From JAKQHY01 sp034429475 (GTDB taxonomy: Bacteria > Chloroflexota > Anaerolineae > B4-G1 > SLSP01), in NCBI GenBank assembly GCA_034429475.1, contig DAOUGD010000162.1:1-56646 (forward strand): a stretch of 56,646 nucleotides of DNA, read 5' to 3'. Below the pieces are notes generated by a model, which was not told the origin of the DNA, did no database searches, and saw nothing but the letters and a program-made list of their open reading frames with translations. This document shows, piece by piece, positions 50,352 to 56,646 of the stretch (position 1 is the first letter of the stretch; every line of letters begins with the position of its first letter). The position numbers and the translations under genes were made by a program.

Positions 50352-50521
50352 TTCAAATGGCGAATGGAAAATGGCAAATGGCAAATGGCGAATGGCGGAT
50401 CAGCGGATCAGCGGGTTACGAATTACGGATTACGAATTACGGATTACGGATTACGGATTACGGATTACGGATTACGAATTACGGATTACGGGAGCTTTAA
50501 CCATCCGTTCAATCCGTTGAG
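50352..50521. repeat. Mosaic of four phrase repeats
   Basis: Four families are joined end to end: aaatggc/gaatggc units (50352-50397), ggatcagcggatcagcggg (50397-50415), ttacgga/ttacgaa units (about ten 7-base repeats, 50415-50491) and ccgttcaatccgttgag (50505-50521). The mosaic forms the 5' leader of the adenylyltransferase and the 3' end of the methyltransferase gene. Confidence 0.88.
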
Positions 50522-51086
50522 ACAGTTTATCTACGATCACCCAGGCATTGGGCGCGGCGACTTCGATGTGGACGCGCGCATCCGGCGTAGTGAACAGGCC
50601 CGCGATCTGGGGTGGGGAGAGAAAATGGCTGCGCATCAAGGCCAGCTTTTCGGCCAATGCCAGCAGCTTGACGCCGCGTAGGCGCAAGTCCGGCTCCTCG
50701 ATGATCAGCCGCCCGCCGGGGCGTAGCACCCGCCAGAGTTCGGCGGCGGTTTTGGCTTGGTGGCAGACGTGATGCAGCGCATCCACCATAATCACTCGCG
50801 CAAAGCTGCCATCGGGGAAGGGTAGCGCCTCGGCGTGCGCGCAGGCCGAATGCAAGCTATCTTTGGCCGCTGTTTGTTGCAGCATCTTGAACGAGAGGTC
50901 GGTGACGACGATCTCCGATGCCACATCGCGCAGAAATTGTGCGACGCGCCCCGTCCCGCCGCCCGCGTCCAGCAACGGGCCGTCAATCGGCGGCGCCAGG
51001 AGCGCGCGCAACTGCACGGGATCGCGCGGGTGAATAAACGTCTCGTACAGCGGGGCGAGCAGGCCGAAATGATCTAGGATGGGCAT
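50472..51086 (-). CDS. Class I SAM-dependent methyltransferase
   Basis: A 204-residue methyltransferase with motif I LLDAGGGTGRVAQFLRD and SACAHAEALPFPDGSFARVI as motif II region, then LWRVLRPGGRLIIEEPDL. The start at 51086 lies 2 bases after the stop of the upstream PrsW-type gene, so the two are coupled. A longer open frame runs to 52085 but it overlaps the PrsW gene in another frame and is spurious. The C-terminal residues SQRIERMVKAPVIRNS are encoded by two phrase repeats. The substrate is unknown. Confidence 0.82.
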   Translation of the reverse strand: MPILDHFGLLAPLYETFIHPRDPVQLRALLAPPIDGPLLDAGGGTGRVAQFLRDVASEIVVTDLSFKMLQQTAAKDSLHSACAHAEALPFPDGSFARVIMVDALHHVCHQAKTAAELWRVLRPGGRLIIEEPDLRLRGVKLLALAEKLALMRSHFLSPPQIAGLFTTPDARVHIEVAAPNAWVIVDKLSQRIERMVKAPVIRNS

Positions 51087-51088
51087 GA

Positions 51089-52381
51089 TTACCAGAACAG
51101 CAACTTCAACCCCGCCACGCCCGCCGGGACGATGGCGACGAGGCAGGCGAGCGCCCAAATCGCCACGGCGCGATCCGACAGCGCGGGGATTGCCGCCGTC
51201 CCGACGGCCTCCTCCACCGGCTGCCCCAGCGCGTTGACCGTCGCCCGGCCCAGCCACAGGGCGGCCAGCCCCAGGGTGACGAGCAGCGCCAACACCGTCC
51301 CGCCCGCTGCGAATCCCAGCACCTCTACGTCCGGCGGCAGCGCGCCGAACGCCTTGGCCCCGCCGAGCGTCAGTACGATGAGCGATCCCCCGTTCCACAG
51401 CGCGTGCATCCCCGCCGCCAGCCCGAACCGTTTGGCCCACACGCGCCCCGCACCCGGCTCGCCGCACAGCCAATCGCGCCAACCGAGCGCCATCAGCCCC
51501 GCGCCCAGGGGATGAATCGCCCCGCCGAGCGCGCGCACGACCAGGATGCCCGCCCAGATCGGCAGGCCGAATCCGGCGTAGAGCACATTTTCCAGCGCGG
51601 CAAACCCCACGCCCGCCAGCGCGCCGACCCAGAACGCCTCCCGCCGCGTCAGCCGTTTGAGCAGGGGCAGCGTGACCAGCGGCTTGGCGATCTCCTCGGC
51701 CAGCGGCGCAATGAGGGCGAGCTGCGCAAGGGCGTAGAGGAACGTGGGGTTGGTCAATGCCTCGGCGATATTCTGACCCGCCAGGGCGGTCATCAGGTCT
51801 TCGACATGCCGCGCCGCGCTTTGCGCAAAATCCAACACCAGCGCCAGCACGATGCCGGGCAAGAGAATTTCCAGCAGGATGGCGACGAAGACGCAGAGCG
51901 TCGCGCCGCCCGCCATAGCCGTCAGACCGCGCCGCCATGTCAGGCCGGATGCTTGCAGATCTCGTCCGAAGAACCACGCGACCGCCCACAGCGGCGGCAG
52001 CGCGGCGGCGAGCAGGAACAGCGGTGGAAACAGCAGCCCGGCGGCAATGTCGTATGTGAACACCGCGCCCGCCAGCGCCGCGCACACCCCAAACACGCCC
52101 ACCAACGTCCAGATCGGCGGCAGGCGAAGGGACTTGGACGGCTTGTGCTTCAGCGAGCGCAGCCCGTGCCAGAATGTGACACCGCCGGCGCCCAAGGTCA
52201 GTGCGGTCAAGGCTAGGCCCGATACTCCCCCCGCCACAGCGTCATCGGCATAGTCATCAAATAGCGATACCAGTGTTATCACGCAATACATCAATGTAAA
52301 TAACAACCCCGGCACCATGAGCGCGGCCCCCAACCCAACCAGCGTGCGTTTAAACCAAACCGGTAACGGCGATGTTTCCAT
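51089..52381 (-). CDS. PrsW family intramembrane metalloprotease (second copy)
   Basis: A 430-residue protein with about ten membrane segments. PrsW motifs are APLAEEIAKP (Glu229, Glu230, Lys233), AALENVLY (Glu264-Asn265), IHPLGAG and MHALWN (histidines). It is longer than the other PrsW gene and has extra N-terminal helices. It precedes a methyltransferase gene with a 2-base gap. The target of the protease is unknown. Confidence 0.85.
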   Translation of the reverse strand: METSPLPVWFKRTLVGLGAALMVPGLLFTLMYCVITLVSLFDDYADDAVAGGVSGLALTALTLGAGGVTFWHGLRSLKHKPSKSLRLPPIWTLVGVFGVCAALAGAVFTYDIAAGLLFPPLFLLAAALPPLWAVAWFFGRDLQASGLTWRRGLTAMAGGATLCVFVAILLEILLPGIVLALVLDFAQSAARHVEDLMTALAGQNIAEALTNPTFLYALAQLALIAPLAEEIAKPLVTLPLLKRLTRREAFWVGALAGVGFAALENVLYAGFGLPIWAGILVVRALGGAIHPLGAGLMALGWRDWLCGEPGAGRVWAKRFGLAAGMHALWNGGSLIVLTLGGAKAFGALPPDVEVLGFAAGGTVLALLVTLGLAALWLGRATVNALGQPVEEAVGTAAIPALSDRAVAIWALACLVAIVPAGVAGLKLLFW

Positions 52382-52437
52382 AAATCACCCAATCCAAAAT
52401 CGTTAGACCTGTTCCCGTACAAGCTGTAAAGAGATTT

Positions 52438-52511
52438 GGGACGCAGATGAACGCGGATGAACGCAGATTTTAAAAAAATAATCTGCGTGCATCTGCGAAA
52501 ATCTGCGTCCT
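52438..52511. repeat. Phrase repeat with dyad (ACGCAGATGA family)
   Basis: Three 10-base units (acgcagatga, acgcggatga, acgcagattt), then an A-run, then aatctgcgtgcatctgcgaaaatctgcgt as the complementary arm. It lies between the giant membrane protein stop and the PrsW start (both on the minus strand). Confidence 0.85.
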
Positions 52512-52537
52512 GATCTTCTTTCTTGTTATGAGGAAAC

Positions 52538-55500
52538 CTATTCCCAATCTTCCTGCACTTCCCGCAGCGCTGTCTTGATTTGGCCTAGTTTAAGCTCCGC
52601 CAACGCATATAAGCCAATACTCAGTATCCCGATCAGCCCGAACACGATCCACTGGTTGACGTCTTGCAGCGCGTTGATGAATTGGCCGAGCGTCGCCAAC
52701 ATCACGCCGAGCATCCCGGCGTAGAAGAGGCGGCGGACGCGGCGCGCGCTGCCGAACCCCATCAGCAGGAAGCCTTCCGCGCCCAACATCAGGGCGTACA
52801 GCCAGCCGAAGCGCAACGTCTGCCAGAACAACGACGCGATCAACAGGAACAGCGCGCCGTAGTCAATCCAGCGCGCCAGCGCGCGGTTGCCGCGCCGCCA
52901 TTCCATATACCCGACACCGAGCAGGTACACGCCCGCCGGGATGGCGTACCATTGCACGCGCACCAGCTCCGTCCACTCGCGGATGAAGAACGCATACAGC
53001 AGCCAGCCGGCCAGCAGCATCCCCACCGCCGCGTACCCCAGGCGCGGGCGACGATACGCCGTCGTCGCTGCCACGTAGAGCAGGCCCAGCCACGAAAGGA
53101 TGCCCACCACCGTCTGCACCACATCCAGCTCTACCACGTCGCGGAAGGAGAAGCCGAAGGTCGCCATCAGCGTCCACCCGACGACTTGTAGACCCGGCCA
53201 GAAGGCCATCAGCAGAACGATGAGGGAGAGCGCCAGCGCCGTGTTTTGCAGCGGACGCCGCCAGATCGCCAGCCGCGCGGGCAACGTTTGCTGCTTGAGG
53301 TCGCGCCACAACGTCAGCCCGAAGCCGACCGTGCCGTAGGCAAACGCCAGCACCGCGAGCCACACCGGGCGATGCAGCCACGGCGTCGCCAGCGCGCCCC
53401 ACCAGCGTTCCAACGCGAGCGCGCCCAGCAGCGCGCTCAGGTAGGGCAGCAGCGGCGCACGCCACACCGTCGCCAGCCCGCCGAGCACCAGCGCGTGCGT
53501 CAGACTGAGCAGCGCGCCCACGTCTGTCCTGATGCCGTCCAGCGCCGCAACCTGCCCCAGCAGCATATCGCAGAACGCGACGAGATATAACGGGCGCGAC
53601 CATCCAACGAGTAAGTGTTTCACGCAAAGGCGCAAAGACGCAAAGAATTTACCCCGTTCCCCTCCGTTTAATCCGTTCAATCCGTTGAGCGGCGGGCCTT
53701 CTTGACGCTGCCGTTCAATCCACAGCGCCGCGCCGGTGGTGAGGAGGGTGAGCGGCAGTAGTTGTGCCCACAGCCAGGCGGGATAATCCCACCAGCCCAG
53801 GTGTTTAAGATAAAGGAGCGCCGCGCCATGCCCCGCGACCGCCAGCGTGAAGAGCCATCCCCGGCGGCGGAAATAGAAAATGGCCCAGGCGCACAAGGGG
53901 ATCAGCAGCAGGCAGTTGAGCGCGGCCAGGTCAATGTGGCCGGCGGTGACGAACGGCGCGGCCAGCCCCAATCCGAATCCGAGCGTGTAGAGCGGCAGCG
54001 CCCACCAACCGAGCACGCGATCCACGAAGGCGGCCGGCCAGCGTGCGGGCTGCGTCCAGGGGAAGTCGCGCCACGCGCCGCGCCACGCATCCAGCCCGCG
54101 CCCCAGCGCCAGCGCGACCACCGCGCCGGGGAGCAGCATCAGGCCGTAGTATTCCGGCAGGATGATGGATCGCTGCAAGCTCACGACATACGGGACGATC
54201 GCCAACCCGCTCGCCGCCATCAGCAACAGCGGCTGCTTGAGCCAGAACGCGGTCACGCCGTACAGCAGCGCCGCGCTCCCGTAGCCCCACAGCGCGCCGA
54301 TCTGATCCTCGCTGGAAGGCGGCAAGCCCAGGGCCAGCACGACGAAACCCACCGCCAGCGGCGCGGCGGCGTAAGCGTCCAGCTTGACGCGCCGCAGCAG
54401 CCACGCCAACGCAAAGTAGAGCACGGCCAGCCCGATGAGCCACCAGCCGTGGCGATTGCCCGGCACGCCGGCCTCGTTCAACGCGATGAGGAGCGACAGC
54501 GCGGCCAGCCCCGCCGCCGGATAATCCCACACCGCGTCGCGGAAGACGTAAGCCGAGAGCAGCAGGAGCAGCGCGTCGTACAACAGCATCCCCGCCAGCA
54601 GCCCGGCAATGTGCGCCGTCAACAGCGTCCCGACGATGACGGCGAGGTAGCCGGTGAGGTAAGCGGGCAGGCCGAATAGTGCTGAGTGCTGAGTGCTGAG
54701 TGCTGGGTTATGGGTTGTGGGTTGTGGGGTGTGGGGTGTGGGGTGTGGGGTGTGGGAGGCGCTGATCCGCTGATCCGCCGACTCGCTTTCTCGCTCACTC
54801 GCTTTCTCGCTGATCCGCTGATCCGCCGATCCGCTAGAACAATACACCTTCCGCAGCCAATGCCCCGCCGCCAACCCCAGCGAGCCAAACGGGATGAGCA
54901 GCAGGCCGAAGAGTTCGTGCGTTGCGTTGGGCAGATGCCACGCCAGCAGGTGGACGCACCAGACGGGAATCAGGCCCAGCGCGGGGTAGAGGAAGCGGGT
55001 GAGGCGCAGGGTGGGGGCGCGGTTGGCGCGGCGCGCGTCCCAATACTCCAGCCACGCGGCCAGGGCGTAGTAGGCGACGGCCATCCCCATCGTGACGCGG
55101 CTTGTCTCGGCGTCCGCGATGCCCCAGAGCAGCGCGAGCGGCAGCAGAACGTGGGCGACGACGCGGAGCGGCAGCGCGTAGGCGTCCGGCGCGAACCGCC
55201 GCGCGAGCCGGTTCAGCAGAAATAAAACCCACGCCAGCGCGACCCAACTCGCGGCGAAGCCCGGCGTCGTCAGGCGGTAGGGGGTGAACCATCCCAGGTC
55301 GGTGAGGATCGTCCACGGCGCGAAGACGAGAATCGCCGCGAACGTCACGAAGCGCGCCCGCCGGAACAGCCGCGCCGACAGGGCGTACAGGCCGGTGATC
55401 AGCAGCAGCCCGGCAATGGCCCATACTTTTTGCGTTGTCCCGCCGCCCAGCAGCCACAGATTGCGGATCAGCGCCAGGCCGATGGTCGCCACGGAGACCG

Positions 55501-56646
55501 TCCAGCCGGCAGTGAGCAGCGGGCGGCGATAGAGCGGCCACGCCAGCCGGAGCGCGGCGCGCGCCCGGCGCGAGAACCGGCGCGTCGTGGTCAGCGCGTG
55601 CAGAGCGCGCTCCGCCAGCACGAGGGCGATGGCAATCAGCGCGGCCTTCGCCGCCGAGGAGCCGCGCCCCTGGCTGTACGCAATCACCAGGAAACCCGCC
55701 CCCGCCACGCCGAGCCAGGCCGCCGCGTGCCCCCAACCCTCTTGATACGTTCCCCAGGCGTACAGCCCGTAGACCACGCCGAGCAAGAGTTGCGTCGCGC
55801 CGCCCCATTGCTGCTGGGCGACCGTCCAGTCAACATAGGAAAAGCCGGCTTCCAAGGGAGGCAGGTACACCAGCAAAAGTACGAGTAATGTCAAGGCGTA
55901 GGACACAAAGTAGAGTGGTATCAAGAAATCATGCGTGAAGATTGGTGAGCGGCGACGTTCTACCTCTAACCCGACCAGGAAATATATGGCAATGAGGGCT
56001 GCTATCGCAAATCCTATCTCATCATACGTGAATTTGAAGCAGTCAAGAAGAAACCATAGTCCTCCGGCGGTAATTCCTGCGGCGGGTGCTAATTCAAAAG
56101 ACTGGCGGCGCGTGATGGCGTCGGCAAAATACAATGCTCCGGCGGAAAGCAGGCATAGGGCGGGGGCGAGGCCATAGGGATCAATATTAAGGGCAACGAC
56201 CGGCGCGGTGATACTCACCAGCAGACCGATGACGTACCACGGGCGGCGATACGCCGGGCGGACGCGCTCCAGCCGGTAACTCAGGGCGACGCTCCCCCAG
56301 GCCAGCGCGGCCAGCGCGAGCGTCAGACTTAGCCCGGCGGGGCGGCGTTGTTCGGAGAGCGCCCATACCCAGAACGGCAGTGCAATCGCCGTCATCCAGT
56401 GGAACAGGGACTCCGGCGCGATGAAGGCCAACCGATGCCCCAGCCCCTTCTCCGGCCAGCGCACCACGAAGCCGAGCCGTCCTTGATGCGCCAGCCGCGC
56501 GCCCCAGGCCGCCAGCCCCACCCAGTTGCCGAGTACGTAGACGCACAGATCGGCGTCAAACGGCCACAGCGTCGGCAACAGCGCCAGCGCGGCGATGACA
56601 TACCCCGCCACGGAAAGGGAGGGGGTGAGGGGGTGAGGGGAGGAGG
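52538..56646 (-). CDS. Giant polytopic membrane protein (5' partial)
   Basis: At least 1357 residues, running off the right edge of the window with no stop in the remaining 35 bases, so the true N-terminus lies outside. It is a chain of many Trp/Leu/Ala-rich membrane helices, with conserved-looking short loops such as WRDLKQQTLPARLAIWRRP. A DUF2157/DUF2339-like multi-helix protein is a possibility but was not confirmed. Three in-frame phrase-repeat insertions lie between helices: 53617-53689, 54678-54836 and 56612-56646. They add hydrophilic loops (SADQRISEKASERE; ASLRLCVKH). The function is unknown. Confidence 0.7.
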   Translation of the reverse strand, partial: SSPHPLTPSLSVAGYVIAALALLPTLWPFDADLCVYVLGNWVGLAAWGARLAHQGRLGFVVRWPEKGLGHRLAFIAPESLFHWMTAIALPFWVWALSEQRRPAGLSLTLALAALAWGSVALSYRLERVRPAYRRPWYVIGLLVSITAPVVALNIDPYGLAPALCLLSAGALYFADAITRRQSFELAPAAGITAGGLWFLLDCFKFTYDEIGFAIAALIAIYFLVGLEVERRRSPIFTHDFLIPLYFVSYALTLLVLLLVYLPPLEAGFSYVDWTVAQQQWGGATQLLLGVVYGLYAWGTYQEGWGHAAAWLGVAGAGFLVIAYSQGRGSSAAKAALIAIALVLAERALHALTTTRRFSRRARAALRLAWPLYRRPLLTAGWTVSVATIGLALIRNLWLLGGGTTQKVWAIAGLLLITGLYALSARLFRRARFVTFAAILVFAPWTILTDLGWFTPYRLTTPGFAASWVALAWVLFLLNRLARRFAPDAYALPLRVVAHVLLPLALLWGIADAETSRVTMGMAVAYYALAAWLEYWDARRANRAPTLRLTRFLYPALGLIPVWCVHLLAWHLPNATHELFGLLLIPFGSLGLAAGHWLRKVYCSSGSADQRISEKASERESESADQRISASHTPHPTPHTPQPTTHNPALSTQHSALFGLPAYLTGYLAVIVGTLLTAHIAGLLAGMLLYDALLLLLSAYVFRDAVWDYPAAGLAALSLLIALNEAGVPGNRHGWWLIGLAVLYFALAWLLRRVKLDAYAAAPLAVGFVVLALGLPPSSEDQIGALWGYGSAALLYGVTAFWLKQPLLLMAASGLAIVPYVVSLQRSIILPEYYGLMLLPGAVVALALGRGLDAWRGAWRDFPWTQPARWPAAFVDRVLGWWALPLYTLGFGLGLAAPFVTAGHIDLAALNCLLLIPLCAWAIFYFRRRGWLFTLAVAGHGAALLYLKHLGWWDYPAWLWAQLLPLTLLTTGAALWIERQRQEGPPLNGLNGLNGGERGKFFASLRLCVKHLLVGWSRPLYLVAFCDMLLGQVAALDGIRTDVGALLSLTHALVLGGLATVWRAPLLPYLSALLGALALERWWGALATPWLHRPVWLAVLAFAYGTVGFGLTLWRDLKQQTLPARLAIWRRPLQNTALALSLIVLLMAFWPGLQVVGWTLMATFGFSFRDVVELDVVQTVVGILSWLGLLYVAATTAYRRPRLGYAAVGMLLAGWLLYAFFIREWTELVRVQWYAIPAGVYLLGVGYMEWRRGNRALARWIDYGALFLLIASLFWQTLRFGWLYALMLGAEGFLLMGFGSARRVRRLFYAGMLGVMLATLGQFINALQDVNQWIVFGLIGILSIGLYALAELKLGQIKTALREVQEDWE
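53617..53689. repeat. In-frame phrase repeats (CGCAAAG and CGGATTGAA families)
   Basis: Two different families lie in tandem inside the membrane protein gene: a cgcaaag unit (53617-53648) and an aatccgttcaatccgttgag unit (53662-53689). Both keep the frame open. They encode LNGLNGLNGGERGKFFASLR. Confidence 0.8.
54678..54836. repeat. In-frame phrase repeats (GTGCTGA/GGTGTGG and GCTGATCC families)
   Basis: A 159-base insertion made of about 11 heptamers (gtgctga x4, gttatgg, gttgtgg x2, ggtgtgg x4) and a second set of gctgatcc/tcgctttc units. The frame stays open throughout. It encodes a hydrophilic segment with SADQRISEKASERESES and HTPHPTPHTPQP. Confidence 0.85.
56612..56646. repeat. Phrase repeat (CCCTCACC family) at the window edge
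   Basis: Units of ccctcaccc on the minus strand, continuing past the window. It is in frame with the membrane protein, so it probably is a third insertion in that gene rather than its leader. Confidence 0.6.

Noticed and set aside
50415..50491. CRISPR-like repeat array
   Set aside because: The units are contiguous 7-mers without spacers and no cas gene is nearby.
50472..52085. 537-codon reading that extends the methyltransferase upstream
   Set aside because: The first 333 codons overlap the PrsW gene in another frame and have Arg/Ala/Gly-rich shadow composition. The methyltransferase fold begins at 51086.
1..56646. tRNA or rRNA genes
   Set aside because: I looked for T-arm-like GGTTCGAATCC patterns and conserved rRNA segments and found none. 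A covariance-model scan would be decisive.

Overview
The window looks like a chromosomal segment of a Chloroflexota bacterium, probably class Anaerolineae. This is inferred from overall style rather than from a marker gene: GC-rich coding, lipoproteins with long Thr/Pro-rich linkers, cyclase-AAA-TPR and SARP/STAND giant regulators, a bacterial XPB helicase operon, ISH3-type transposases, and many phrase-like short tandem repeats between genes. No rRNA, tRNA or CRISPR array was found.

Layout. 1-5.2 kb: a soluble-adenylyl-cyclase-like giant protein (-) and an alpha/beta hydrolase (+). 5.2-13.5 kb: an orphan solute-binding lipoprotein, a DUF362 protein, a PrsW protease, YifB/ComM, an M20 amidohydrolase, and a STAS/receiver pair. 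13.7-20.5 kb: an operon of XPB-type helicase plus two large helicase-associated proteins that share a C-terminal domain, then a TPR protein. 20.6-24.4 kb: a glycosidase-like protein, a solute-binding lipoprotein and glycerate 2-kinase in one operon (-). 24.5-29.2 kb: NUDIX hydrolase, then rimO, a rodZ-like gene and rplI as one overlapping operon (-), and TPR and double-HTH genes. A perfect parS site lies just upstream of rplI. A 0.7 kb AT-rich gap (29235-29927) carries a cluster of near-consensus DnaA boxes, so this is a candidate replication origin. 29.9-36.7 kb: two methyltransferases with C-terminal zinc ribbons, each paired with a membrane protein, and a SARP/NB-ARC/TPR regulator that is probably leaderless.

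36.8-40.7 kb is a nest of insertion sequences. An ISH3-like transposase gene is split by an IS630-like element (TA duplication) and by an ISAzo13-like element (TAA duplication). Removing both restores one reading frame. 40.7-46.4 kb holds small metabolic and accessory genes: phosphotransferase, GNAT, HEAT-like, nitroreductase, NadE, a RelE-type toxin-antitoxin pair and a VOC protein. 46.4-47.8 kb is an AT-rich island with a hypothetical gene. 47.8-56.6 kb: a minimal pyruvate-kinase-like protein, a vWA/zinc-ribbon protein, an NMN-type adenylyltransferase, a methyltransferase, a second PrsW protease, and a giant polytopic membrane protein that runs off the right edge.

The most striking feature is a set of short-period (mostly 7 bp, also 8-10 bp) tandem phrases, usually arranged as a dyad that can fold into a hairpin. 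At least ten families occur between genes, and the same families are found in frame inside four protein genes: a SARP regulator, NadE, a methyltransferase C-terminus, and three sites in the giant membrane protein. At several loci the phrases supply the stop codon or the start context of a gene.
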